This document shows positions 26,352 to 38,100 of a DNA stretch of 64,000 nt, in pieces (positions within the stretch are counted from its first letter, which is position 1; each line of letters begins with the position of its first letter). The stretch spans positions 4,836,001 to 4,900,000 of the forward strand of contig NC_068341.1 of NCBI RefSeq assembly GCF_014633365.1. Reading direction: 5' to 3'. Position numbers and translations under genes: made by a program. Below the pieces are notes generated by a model. The model was not told the DNA's origin. It was given only the letters and a program-made list of their open reading frames with translations, and did no database searches. This DNA is from Diospyros lotus (lineage: Eukaryota > Streptophyta > Magnoliopsida > Ericales > Ebenaceae).

Positions 26352-27234
26352 ATGGCTTCTGGAGCAGGAAAATCAACAGCTTTCGTTCTCTTAATGCTCA
26401 ATCTGATTCTCTACCTCATCGTCATGATAATCTCCGCCTGGGCTATCAACCATGGCACTGAAAAGGCTAGCGAACTAGGTACAAACCTCTGTTTCCTGCA
26501 AAACAGTATAATCTAATTTTCTGGACTGAACAATTAAAATCTTACAGTTTTCAGTAGAAGTTCTATCAGAAAGAACAGTAATGAACAAACGTTGTTTGCT
26601 GGTGTTCCATTTGCATCTGCAGCATCTGCTTTGCCAATCCCAGCTCGGCTTTTCCCCATTTTCTTCCCAATCGGCAACATGGCCACCGGCTTCTTTGTGA
26701 TCTTTTCGCTTATCGCGGGGGTTGTGGGCTTTATCACCTCCCTCACCGGCATCAACAATGTTTTTCAGGGGACTGAATCTAACTTGCATGCAGCAGCAGC
26801 CTCTTCACTTACAACATGGGCCCTCACACTACTTGCCATGGGGTAAAAATCCTCTTTTCTTGATGGCTTATAGTTGAATTATGAGGCGTCAAACAAGCTG
26901 ATTTAGCTTTCCCATCATTGCATTTTCCCCGCAGATTAGCCTGCAAAGAAATCAACGTAGGCTGGACAGATTCAAACTTGGTAAGCAACCATTTCATAAC
27001 AAGTAAAGATCAAACAAAACCACAACAATGAATCTTTTGTTAACTTAATCTTGAAAGAGATGATCGACTGACATATGGCTTTCTTATTTCTTGTGATGAT
27101 GAATGAACATGCAGAGGACTTTGGAAGTTATTCTGATTCTCCTCAGTGGGACACAATTGTTCTGCACGGGTGCCATCCATGCAGAGGTGGAACATGTTGC
27201 TTTCAGAAATATGATTGGCGGAGGAAGACTCTGA
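26352..27234 (+). CDS. AWPM-19-like plasma membrane protein
   Basis: AWPM-19-like proteins are small, four-helix plasma-membrane proteins linked to stress and ABA responses in plants; some members have been described as ABA importers. Four exons (26352-26478, 26623-26842, 26935-26980, 27115-27234) join in phase to 170 aa. The start MASGAGKSTAFVLLMLNLIL is the family N-terminus. Conserved blocks follow: PARLFPIFFPIGNMATGFFV, GVVGFITSLTGINNV, NLHAAAASSLTTWALTLLAM, GLACKEINVGWTD and the last helix with GTQLFCTGAIHA. Hydrophobic segments lie at about residues 8-30, 55-75, 95-115 and 135-155. No frameshift or missing block is seen. I infer membrane location from the helices and the family. Confidence 0.93.
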
Positions 27235-27778
27235 GCGTCAAATTCAAAAAAGTCCATTTGTATATCTGTGAATTGTATCATGATCCTGAGAATTGTGTGC
27301 TTGTTTTCTTTTTTTCTTGGCTTGTATTTTGGGTTCATTTTCTTGCCTGTGTGAAATGATTTTAACAAAATTGGGAAGGTTTGTTCCGGTACATTTACAA
27401 TTGAATTTGAAGCAATGATGTCTGAATAATTCGATCAATTTGGATATTTCACATGTTGGGTGCCATTTGATTAACTGACTTCTCTTTTTGAAAATTGTAA
27501 GTGTGCATCACTAAAAAAAGGCATGACAGAAAATCACTGTAATGAAAACAAGTTGAACTACTAATCACAAATAATTTGATGACAAATAATATTTTTAGAA
27601 AATTTTTAAACAATTTATTGACACAAAAAAAAAAGAGAACTTTTTAAACAAAAAGATATCATTAGAAATTAAAAAATACCAAAGAAAACCTACTGATGAC
27701 ACAAGAAGCTACACGATCAATGTCAGACCAACAGAGGAGCACAACAGCCCTGATGGACCAGTAAAACAGTCAAAGGAA

Positions 27779-27836
27779 CGCTAATGATGATGGCGCGAGG
27801 ATCTGAACCGTCTAGGTTCAGATCGATTGATTAGCG
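27779..27836. repeat. imperfect inverted repeat (hairpin)
   Basis: The perfect inner arms gatctgaacc (27800-27809) and ggttcagatc (27815-27824) enclose a 5-base loop. The outer ends cgctaat and attagcg also pair. The segment lies between two copies of aaacagtcaaagga-like sequence. Its function is unknown; it may be a decayed foldback element. Confidence 0.55.
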
Positions 27837-28576
27837 TAAGTGCTGCTGGTAGACCTGCGAAACAGTCAAAGGACTAGTGAGGAGTTGCCTTCTGATTCTT
27901 AAGTTAGAATAGTTGAGGTGGGATAGTATATAAACAGTGTACGAAGATGTATGAAAATAAAAATAGAGAGTAGAGATTGGAGTACATGGGGTATAGGTAT
28001 ATCCTCTTGCGTCTGTTCTTTATGCTTGAATTTACCATCAGTTTCGTAGGGATGGGACTACGGCGCACACGCACACACACACACACACAGAGGGGGGGAG
28101 AGAGAGGCGCATAGCTGGGAAGCCTGCTGTAAAAGCCTCTTCTCCCTGCAAGAAAGCAACGCTTGCATCTCTGCTTAAAATTGCAACATTTGGAAATGAA
28201 ACCCCATTTAAAAGAAGAAAAAGAAAAAACATTCTTCTTACCTGATTTTCTACCTTTTTCTTTTGTTTTTTGGACTAGTGGTAGCTAAGAGTTACAACTA
28301 TGAAATTACAATCATCAGTAGCAAAACTAACAGCCATAACTACCAAAGTACAACTAGCAAGCAGAGCCATACTTCACCAGCTAATTCACTTGCAATTCTT
28401 TGATTCAGTTACACTGAAGCAGAGTAACCAACCTTTCAAACTCTTAGTGCAGAAGTCTTTTCGACAACCCACACTTCCTGAACCTCCTGTTCTCTCCCAT
28501 AGCCTTTCCTTGAGCAGCATATTTTCACAGAATTAAGCATACACTAATGCAGTTCCCCACTCCCCTGGGGTTTTTG

Positions 28577-28585
28577 TTTTTTTTT

Positions 28586-28616
<31 letters not shown>

Positions 28617-28623
28617 GGGGGGG
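28577..28623. repeat. T19-G28 compound homopolymer
   Basis: A run of about 19 T passes directly into about 28 G, just past the 3' end of the PPR gene. It resembles the tract at 8179-8215 and, in opposite sense, C-A tracts at 201-225 and 7046-7072. Confidence 0.9.
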
Positions 28624-28798
28624 TTGGTTTGGAGCACAGTTACAATGAGAGTATGCTCAATGTTCCTTAAGAAGTAACAAAGGGGAATACTGAAAACAAC
28701 AACAATTCTTAATGCTAGTTCTTGCACAAAAATGTTAAAAATCAGAACACTGCCTATTGTAAATTAATGATAACAAAAAGTAGTGAATAAGAAAGTGT

Positions 28799-30589
28799 CT
28801 ATGAAGCTTCTGATGTTGCAATTCTGTCTTGCAGGATAACCTTTAGATGTGTCCCAACATGATAGGAATTCTCTTGACATAATCTATCGACTAGAGAATG
28901 GAAAATGTGTTTACTGAGGGTATAACCAAAATTAAACATATAATCTAAAACAAATAAAGCCTCATCCAGCTTATCTCCCTGTGAGAGGCATATGATAAGT
29001 ATCTCAAAGGTTTGTTTTTCCGGTTTGAGCTTACTTTTCAGCATTGCAGCTAACCATTCCATCCCTTCACCAAGAAACCCTTCCTTGCTCAGTCCAATTA
29101 CGATGAAGTCATAAGTAGATTTGGCTGGTTCCACACCCCTATTTTTCATATCTTTCCACAACTTTTTTGCTCCATCCACATTTCCAATCTCACAAAACTT
29201 TTTTATGAGGGTGTCATAAGTGGCAGTTGAAGGATGCAAACCTTCCTTCAGGAGTTTATCCAAAAGATTTGTACTTTCAACTATTCTCCCCTCCCTGCAG
29301 AAGCCTTGAATCAAATAATTGTATGTGATAATATCGGGAACGATACCCTTGTCAGACATTTCTTGAAACAACTGAAAAGCTTCCTCTGTTTTCCCATGCA
29401 AACACAGCCCTTTTATCAAAGTGTTACAACTCACTGTTGTCTCTTTATGACCACGAAAACACATTTCCTTGTACAAATTCTTTGCACCTTCAAGATTACC
29501 AATCTTGCATAACCCATAAATGAGTGCACAATATGTGTATTCATTTGGAAGTATTCCTCTGTGAACCATCTCAAACCACAATTTTCGAGCCTCTCCAATC
29601 CATTTCATCTTACAAAGACCATGTATCATTGTGGTGTACATGACCTTATCAGGAGCATACCCTCTATCCTTCAAATCATTGAAAATTCGAAATGCTTCGA
29701 GTTCCATTTTTCTCTTGCATAGACCGTTGATAATTTCCTGATATGTAGAAATATCAGGGCGACAGTTATTCGCAATCATAGTACGAAGAAGAGCAGATAC
29801 ATTAGAATAACACCCATCCTTACAAAATCCAGATATCAATTTACTAAAAGTAGCATTTGTAAGAACAAACCCATTTCTCAAAACTTGTCTGAGAAGCCCA
29901 TAACCTTTTGAAACATTATTATCAATACAAAAGGCCTGAATTAAACACTCAACTGTGTCCACATCCCCCGCAACACCACAATCCATCATCTCACCGTACA
30001 ACTTCCAAACAGTATCTGTGCGCTCCGCTCGAACTGATCCGAGCAAAGCCGAATTCCACGTCTCCAGTGACGGGCATATACAACGATCTCGCATTTCATC
30101 AAACACATCAAGTGCATCCTCGATTGACCCATTTTCCCATAAACACCTACAATAAGCCTCTAAAGAAGCAGGCGGCGGAGCAAAATCTACAAGACCCATA
30201 AACGATTTCGCAGCATTGCCAGCTTTGGCCACCACAATACGATCAAAAATCACATTGCATATCGATTTATCGGGCACAAAGCCAGGACGAGAACTCAGCC
30301 AGAGAAAGAAACGGAGAGAGAGAAAGACATTGTTTTGCTGCTTCAGAAGCTCGTGAACAAATTTAGGGTCGAACAAATCGACGGTGGGGAAATCGGAGAT
30401 GAGAGATTGTTCCCACCTGGGTCTAGTCCTAATGATATTGGAAACCTCTTTCGCGATCCCGGACAGACTCTCCTGCTCCTGCTGAGAACAGGTCCGTGCA
30501 GATTCTTCGCCGCCGAGGTTTCTGATTTGCGCCGGGCGGGAGGCTTGCCGGAGCAGGCGGTTGGATAAAGACACCGGTGATCTCGCCAT
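28799..30589 (-). CDS. P-class pentatricopeptide repeat (PPR) protein
   Basis: PPR proteins bind organellar RNA sequence-specifically and act in its processing, stability or translation. This intronless gene encodes 596 aa. The N-terminus (MARSPVSLSNRLLRQASRPA) is basic, Ser-rich and free of acidic residues for about 25 residues, fitting a mitochondrial or plastid presequence. At least twelve 35-residue repeats run from about residue 140 to 575. Many have the P-class form with xTYxxLIxGLCKxGxxxEA and GxxPD: STYQEIINGLCKR, VMYTTMIHGLCKM, YTYCALIYGLCKI, ITYNYLIQGFCRE, ATYDTLIKKFCEI. No E, DYW or SMR domain follows, so an RNA-editing deaminase role is unlikely. It looks like the group of Arabidopsis At5g18950, but I could not test this. 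A complete frame without internal stops argues for function. Confidence 0.93.
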   Translation of the reverse strand: MARSPVSLSNRLLRQASRPAQIRNLGGEESARTCSQQEQESLSGIAKEVSNIIRTRPRWEQSLISDFPTVDLFDPKFVHELLKQQNNVFLSLRFFLWLSSRPGFVPDKSICNVIFDRIVVAKAGNAAKSFMGLVDFAPPPASLEAYCRCLWENGSIEDALDVFDEMRDRCICPSLETWNSALLGSVRAERTDTVWKLYGEMMDCGVAGDVDTVECLIQAFCIDNNVSKGYGLLRQVLRNGFVLTNATFSKLISGFCKDGCYSNVSALLRTMIANNCRPDISTYQEIINGLCKRKMELEAFRIFNDLKDRGYAPDKVMYTTMIHGLCKMKWIGEARKLWFEMVHRGILPNEYTYCALIYGLCKIGNLEGAKNLYKEMCFRGHKETTVSCNTLIKGLCLHGKTEEAFQLFQEMSDKGIVPDIITYNYLIQGFCREGRIVESTNLLDKLLKEGLHPSTATYDTLIKKFCEIGNVDGAKKLWKDMKNRGVEPAKSTYDFIVIGLSKEGFLGEGMEWLAAMLKSKLKPEKQTFEILIICLSQGDKLDEALFVLDYMFNFGYTLSKHIFHSLVDRLCQENSYHVGTHLKVILQDRIATSEAS

Positions 30590-32150
30590 TCACAGCACTA
30601 CTTGCCTGCTGGATCCAAAATGGATCCTTTTAATTTTATAAAAATATAAAACCTTTTATTATTTTAACTTTTTGTTAATATTGAATTAAAATTAAACCGT
30701 TATCATCAAACGAAACAAACCCTGCATTTAGAAAAATTAACTATCTAAAATCATATTATATATCAAATTAAGAGATGAGTAATAATTTTTAATGAAATTT
30801 TCTATGAAAAATTATAAAGGTAAGATTGGCAAAGTCTCTACTTTTTTTGAATAATAATTTAAATTCCATTATCTAATTAAGGAGGATGTTTAAGTTGATC
30901 TTAATTAGTCATTTTCACAACTTTTTTAATCATCTTTTAATCTTCACTGCCAATTGTTTAAAAGAAAAAAAAACAATATGATTATAGATTATTAACTTTT
31001 AAGTTGAATTAAAAATTTGAAGTTAATAATAAAATAAATATAAAAAAAAATACATAACATACTTGAGATTGTATTGTTAGATTATTCACTGAAAATGTGC
31101 GGTGAAAAAAAAATAATAGAAGATTGATTATTGGAAAAAAAGAAGCAGATGGAAAGATTAGGCCCTTAGGATATAGTTTTGTTGGCAAAAAATGTATACT
31201 GTGGGGTATTATCTTTTAGGGTCTCAGGTTCAGTGTTCGAGACATGGTTAGAAGAGAAGTTCAGCGATCAAAGTGATCCTGAAAGTTAAAAATTACTTAT
31301 CGCCCTTACGTTTATTACTAGGTTAGGAATCGAATTGGCTGCTGAATCATTTGATTTATATCTCCTGTTGATATTGTGAGCCCGAATAATAAGAGCATTC
31401 GTGATAGTGCGTTAACTAAAAAATAAAAAAATTAAAAAGAAAAATATTAAAAAATTAAAAAAAAAAGATCATAGAGAAAGTATATCAGGGGGCAATAATG
31501 GACCCCCAAAAAAAATAAAATTGGAGAAGGCTGGATCAGAAAAGAAGCTATTGGCATGTGGTCACTTGAGTTTGTAGAAATTTGTATAGTTTTCATATTT
31601 TTTATATTATTTAAAATGACAGCATTTTGAACAACTACGTATCTTATAAATTTAAACTGATCAAACTGAATTAGTTCATACAATTAAAAATTAATTTTTT
31701 TTATCTGAATCTAACCAATTTTCCCTCCAACTCACAGTCAAACTGATTAGACTGACAGATTTGATTTGATTTTAATAACGTTAATAATTACTCACAAAAT
31801 TTACATTTTTACTTTATAAGTATATTTGGTAAAGTGGTCCTAATATATTTGGTTTTTTAAAAATATTACTTTTAACACTTAGACAGACATTCTATATTAA
31901 TATTTTATATAATATATTAATATAAAATATCAATCAACATATATAATTTGAATTGTTAAATACCACCTTCGTTTGATTTTATTATAGTAATTAAAAATGA
32001 CTTTACGGCCAGAAAGCTGCCATGCGTATAACGAACCGGCGACTCGGCGATGTATATCTATATATACAGAGAGAGAGAGAGAGAGAGGAGAATTGAGAAG
32101 ACGAAGAATTTGCAGAGAGAGAATTGGGGGAAGACGAAGAATTTGCAGAG
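30590..32150. other. AT-rich spacer and divergent promoters of PPR and LIFEGUARD genes
   Basis: Very AT-rich DNA between the PPR start (minus) and the LIFEGUARD start (plus). A (GA)n run at about 32069-32088 lies in the probable LIFEGUARD 5'UTR. A segment at about 31165-31400 has weak pol III box-like sequences and could be an old SINE, but I do not call it. No gene is seen. Confidence 0.5.
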
Positions 32151-35100
32151 ATGTACGGATTCGAGAGCCTGAGAACGAAGGGGGACATAGAGGAGGGGAC
32201 GCTGTACCCAGGGGTAGGGTACGGCGAGAACCAGCTGCGATGGGGATTCATCCGCAAGGTCTATGGCATCCTCGCCGCCCAGTTCCTCCTCACCACCGCC
32301 GTCTCCTTCGTTACCGTCCTCTACGCCCCCGTCAATGAACTTCTCCGCGGAAACTCTACGCTCTTGCTCTTCCTCATGTTCCTTCCTCTCTTCTGTAAGA
32401 TCTCCTGCCACTTCCTATGTCGCTATTTTTTTCATCGGCACAAGTGCACGCGTCTAGGCGATCTACTGAGGATTGCATTTCTTTGTACTTTTCTTGTGTG
32501 AAGGATAGGGGTTTTGGATGTTCTATGATCAGTTGAAAGGGGGATATTGAGTGCTGCATTTGATTAGGGCTTGTTTTTTTTTTTTTTCTAGAGGCTTTAG
32601 TTACCAATCGGGGCCTTGTTTTTAGTTTGTGTTGTTCCAGGGTTCAGTTGTGGTTGTCTATGATTTCTGGCAATTGCTATAGGAATTGAAGTATTGGTTT
32701 ATGCATCCTTTTGGGGTTTTCCCCAGATAATGTCTTGTTGGGAATTTTATTTTGAAGTTAGGTGCTTTAGCTTTTAATACAAGTGGCGGGGTTGGTCTGT
32801 TTGATAGTGTGAAGCTGGGACTACAGAATAGAAAATCCATCTACTTCAACTGTTATGTTAATTGGAGATAAATAGGCAAGGAAACTGAGATAATGTTGCG
32901 TCTATTCTGTGATTCAATTCTACATTGCAAACAAATTCAGGTTTTGGTTGGCTGCATATTGTTCTCTGGTGAAAACTCACAGGGACAGGGTTTGGCTACA
33001 GAAAGAAGTAAGAACCACCAAAAGGGAAATTCTTCTGTCAGTGGCCCATTAATAAACTTGGTCTCCTTGTCCTTTTTCCTTCTAATTTTTCCATCAGTTA
33101 CCTTATTCACGAAAACCCTCACATGGTTTTGTCATGTACCTAGGGTTTTGATAGGGAATTGGAAGAAATCGAGGAGGAATTAGACTGAAAGGAAGGGAAA
33201 TACAGCAAGAATCAGGGGAGGATTACAGACAGAGCAAGGAGGGGGAGATTAGAGAGAAATCACAGGGATTGGGAGAGAGAGGGAAATTGAGAGAGAATTG
33301 ATGAGAGGAAAATGATTGAATTCAATTATCATTCAAACATACATTCTCTAACTACCTTAGTCTATTTATAGGCCGTAAACTGAAGGTACAACACTACAAC
33401 AGCCTATAGTACAACCAAAAGAGAAATACACTAAATACACTCCAACAACCTATTACTAATATATCCTTGTGGATCCTTGGTGTCATGGCAATTCTTCCCT
33501 CCTTGAAAGAGTTCTTGTCTCCAAGAACATATAGTGAGTGATCATTGCTTTTCATCCAATCCCAGCTTTCTTTATCTAGTTTATTCTTCTTTCTTTCTTT
33601 CTCCTTCTAGGCCACTTCTTCTTCACTTTTATGTTCCTTCTGTTTTGCTTTTCCTGCGAATGTAAAATGTATTCTTCAAGAGTCTTTATATAGAAATTAT
33701 GCCAGTGAGTTGTAATAATAAGCAGTCAGGCAGCAACCTTGTGGCAATCCTTTTGTTCAGTCTGCTTAAACTGTTCCTTCTCTGCAAAAACTAGCATTGG
33801 GGACTGTTTGATACCCAAGCCAAGGACGAGTCAGCTTGCTCTAGAACCACAGGCAAAGGAACAATATCCTTAAGATGTTCTTCCCCAAAACCATTCCTCC
33901 CAATAGAAGTTCCAATGAAAGAATTTATTTTCTCAACCTCCAGCTTCTTCCTTTGGTCCAAGTCCTTGTTGAGTGCCTTGTCCACGTTCATCCAGTGTTA
34001 TTAAAGGCCCAAGACGCACTAGGATCTTGAAGCCTGAGGCACAAGATGCAAGGCGAGGTGAGCGCCTAGTTGAACTAGGCGCATGCTAACCAAAAAAAAA
34101 AAAAAAAAAGAAGGAAAAATGTATGTCATAGTTGAAGAATAAGGTATAAAATAGGTCCTAACTCTTAATAATATATTCACAAGTATGTTATAAAAAAAAT
34201 TAACAAATTTAACATATACTAACTAAGGAAAATATTAAAACAACTTATATACCTGTAAATTCCAGCAAAGCACATCCAATCGTATTTCAGAAACCGACAT
34301 ATAAGCATCACAGAAGTTAAAAGAATTTGTAAGAAAAGTCTTTAACTAAACTTAGATTAAATCTTAAACAATTTGTAGATCTTAAATCCTAATTAAGATG
34401 AACTAATTATGAATCTTTAAATAATCTAAAAATCATTCTCATCATCAAAATCTAATGTTTTCATATTCTCATCATCAGAACCATTATCTCCAATATCCTC
34501 TTCTTCCACGTCATGTCCCTCTTCCTCTTCATCTTCATCATATCCCTCTTCCTCTTCATCTTCATCATATCCCTCTTCCTCTTCATCTTCAATTAGTGTT
34601 TTGTTATAATTAGAATTGGAATTTGAGAAGTTTCCTTTTCCTTTTAGGATTAGATTCTATTAAAAAACACAACAATAAATAAAATACCAATTCCAATTAG
34701 TATTTACTTGGAATTTTAAAAGTTTCCTTTTCTTATTAGGATTCCATTAAAAATTACAATAATAAACATTTGAAAGATAAAACAATCAAAATTCTATTAA
34801 AAAAAGCTACGCGCGCCTTGCTAGCATTCGCCCGCCTGGGACCCTTCTAGGCGCCAAAGCTGCGCCTTTAATAATATTGCGTTCATCAGCCTTAGGATCA
34901 GTTTTTGTAGAGCGAATATGAGATTGTTCAAGTCCTAATTGTTAAATTAGACCTTCTTTAACTGCATGTGGACTATCACAATCTTGACCCAGTAGCTTTG
35001 ACCTATTTCATAACCGACTTATTCGATGAATCAATGTTTCGTTCCAAATCCAATTGTTCCTTAGTTTTCAGTAAGTCCAAAATTTGAGGAAGAACTCTAG

Positions 35101-38100
35101 CACCAATATTTGCACGGATGGATGGTCCTTCAGTTAGATTTGCCTGATCCAATGTTATTCCATTAGCATCTTTTTCTTTTTGTTTGTCGAAATATTCCTG
35201 ATTCTCTGTTATGGTTGTAGTTATCTGAAACATCTCCTCTAGACTCATAGAAAAATTCAATTAGAATACTGACCTGATACATCTAAGACAACATCACCAC
35301 AAAATCTTGCATTTCCTCGCATATCACATTGCCTATTTCCTTGTGCATTCGGCTGATTGCATCATCAAACTCCTTTTCCATCACCTTTCAACAGTCGAAC
35401 TTGAATTAGGCGAAGTCGATGGTCATGGAACAAGCAAAATTTGCTTCAAAACTTGCTTCTATGAGTCATCCGAATTATGCCAGAAGCCGTGGGTCTAGAT
35501 CGTAGTCTGAATTTGCCTAGCTCTGCTTGCTTCCAAGATTGTTGGATTAGAATCACCTCTGATCTGTTTGATGTAGGATGAGAATTGTCCCACATCGCCT
35601 GTTCAACTTGCATCATTTGGTATCAGAGCGAGGTTTGCCTCATGGCACTCCACCCAAATGGTTTGGTGTGAGGATTCCGTTGGCCAGTCGAGGAGTTTGT
35701 CGGTCAATTTGTGTGAGGATTCTGTTGTCTAGTCGATAGCTTTCTGGGTAGGAGTGTCTGATCTAGGATGAGAATTGTCCCACATCGGCTGTTCAACATG
35801 CATCATTTGGTATGAGAGCGAGGTTTGTCTTGTGGCACTCCACCCAAATGGTTTGGCATGAGGATTCCGTTGGTCGGGAAAGTTTGTCGGTCGATTGGCG
35901 TGAGGATTCCGCTGTCGAGTCGACAACTTTTTGGGTAGGAGTGTCTGATGTAGGACGAGAATCGTCCCACATCAACTGTTCAACCTGCAAACAGGCGCCT
36001 TATATGTGGGTGTGCTCCCCCCCTGGTAACTGCAATTTTCAGGGGTGCATGCCCTTGCATTACCGTCACAGTATTAGAATTTGCCGAGAGCCAACATAAA
36101 TTAGCAACCTAGACACCGGAAATCAATGAGCAGGAGAAGTCGGAGGAATCTGCCTCTTAAAACAGAATCCGCCTATGTCACAGTCGGAATTGAGAAATCG
36201 GTCGCTGCAGTCATTTATGAAACCGCTTCCAACTTTGCGATCGAATGCCTGAATCCACTTTCTATGTTGATCGACTTTGATGCAACCAATGGAATTCGTT
36301 AGATCTGTCTTTGGATTCTGCCACTAGGTTAGTTGGAATTTGCACATGCAGAAGAAATTGAAAGCTAAGGAATTGCTTTGATTGTGATCGCAACAGAATC
36401 GATGGTCGAAAATCTCTTGGTCTGCTTTGCCTTCACATTTCGGATAGAATTGCCAAAAGTTCACAGCCTAAAATCGATCAGAATCACAGTCGATGATTGA
36501 CCTCTCTGATACCAACTTGTCATGTAAATAGGGTTTTGATAGGAAATTGGAAGAAATCGAGGGGGAATTAGACTGAAAGGAAGGGAAATATAACAAGAAT
36601 TGGGGGAGGATTACGGATAGAACAACAAGGAGGGGGAGATTAGAGAGAATTCAGAGGGATTGAGAGAGAGATCAGAGGGAAATTGAGAGAGAATTGATGA
36701 GAGGGAAATGACTGAATTCAATTATCATTCAAACATACATTCTCTAACTACCTTAGCCTATTTATAGGCTGTAAACTGAAGGTACAAAGGTACAACACTA
36801 CAACAGCCTACAGTACAACCAAAAGAGGAATACACTAAATACACTGCAGCAGCCTATTACTAATCTATCCTTGGAGATCCTTGGGGTTGTGACATATTTT
36901 CAGACTTGCTTGTCATTTGTGCCTTTCCCTGTTCTCGGAGACCAATGGTTTCATAATGCTATTTTCTTCCAAGTACGTTGCATGTAAGATTCTGCTGTTC
37001 CTGACCTATAGGGGCTTCCTTGCTCTTTGAGTTGTTACTAACACGCACACAATTTTGAAATTGGGGAACTTTTTAAAGGATCGTGTGTGGTTTTGAACTT
37101 GGTTCTTCTTATTTATTAGTTTTTCTCCTGTTCAATTTGATTTTCAATTATTTGTTCATGGGACAAACTCTGCCTGTCCTGTTCTGCAGAATTTGTTGTT
37201 TATTGCTAGTAATCTCTGTATCCATTTAGGTGATTTTCCCTCAGGCCCCAAGGTGTTGGGGAATTTATTCAATAAAACTGGGAATTGGTTTTGTACAACC
37301 CAGATTTTTAGACTCATACAAATCTCAATTTTTTACCTTAATTACTTACCATGCCAGCATAACCTAGAAGTCAAGTTCCTTTAATAATACTTGATCTAGG
37401 ATTTACTTTGTGCAACTTTTTATAAGTGGCTTATGTGAAAAATTACTGGATCTGGTCTTGGATCAAGACTCTCCATCTCCCACCACCTTCCAAGAAGCAG
37501 TTTGCACCATTCTTGTGTTTATTTGTCTGGTTCCAGATATTAACATACAATGAATACCAATTATTTATGCAGTGCTTTGGCCCCTGTATGTGTATCAGCA
37601 AAAGCATCCACTGAACTTGATTGTCCTTGGCCTTTTCACTGTGAGTCTGAGCCTCACTGTTGGTGTGAGCTGTGCCGTTACAGCTGGTAAGTAGTTTATT
37701 CTAAACTATGTAAAAGTTTACTGGGTGAAATACAGTTGTTTGAATTCTCCACTACTTGTATGATTTGATTACATAGACTACTAGCACTACCTGATATCTT
37801 TTATGCATTGGACCTCACAGGAAGAATTGTTCTTGAAGCCTTAATTTTAACATCAGCTGTGGTTGCCTCCTTAACGGGGTACACATTCTGGGCTGCTAAG
37901 AAGGGCAAGGATTTCAGTTATCTTGGACCAATCTTGTTCACCAGCCTCGTTATCCTCCTCTTTACTGGTTTAGTCCAGGTTAAATTGCTATTTGCCGTTG
38001 CTTCTTTTTAGTTCTGTTACATGCTGACCATTAATATTGTACAGTCGTTGCACACACTCATGCATGCCTACACTAACGAGTCATGTACTTAGCCTCGTTG

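Larger units (their letters stand above)
27235..28798. other. AWPM-19 to PPR spacer with microsatellites and a hairpin
   Basis: This holds the 3'UTRs of the convergent AWPM-19 and PPR genes. Contents include a hairpin at 27779-27836, a (CA)n tract at about 28066-28088, a purine (GA/G) tract at about 28089-28106, and a T19-G28 homopolymer pair at 28577-28623. The (CA)n and G tracts show no coding sense. No further gene is supported. Confidence 0.55.
33130..36894 (-). mobile_element. non-autonomous LTR retrotransposon in LIFEGUARD intron 1
   Basis: Minus-strand element with LTRs at 36518-36894 (5') and 33130-33490 (3'). The primer-binding site TTGGTATCAGAGAGG follows the 5' LTR, and the polypurine tract AAGGAGGGAAGAA precedes the 3' LTR. 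Its 3' internal end encodes DWMKSNDHSLYVLGDKNSF before the polypurine tract. The matching zone of the element at 13400-15130 has closely related DNA (gggattggatgaa, then cttgg-gacaagaa-tctttt). The two are therefore the same family with different cargo. No reverse transcriptase or integrase is visible. The interior holds short unrecognised open stretches (35003-35260, 33791-33991), a hAT derivative (33993-34879) and a triple tandem array (35575-36000). I found no clear target duplication. Confidence 0.82.

Noticed and set aside
26475..26789. Minus-strand open frame opposite AWPM-19 exon 2
   Set aside because: It spans an intron and is the shadow of a well-supported plus-strand exon; no motif is recognised.
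28038..28232. Dinucleotide-rich open frame around the CA repeat
   Set aside because: It is a microsatellite translated as (CV)n, not a gene.
31165..31400. Possible SINE in the PPR-LIFEGUARD spacer
   Set aside because: Only weak box A and box B likenesses are seen, without a clear tail or target duplication.
34500..34590. Tandem cctcttcctcttcatcttcatcat as a plain microsatellite
   Set aside because: On the minus strand it reads as an acidic protein tail ending in a stop inside a hAT element, so it is better read as a coding remnant.
35003..35260. 85-codon open frame inside the intron-1 LTR element as a captured gene
   Set aside because: I could not recognise the protein (VLPQILDLLKTKEQLDLE), so no capture is claimed; it may be a gag remnant.
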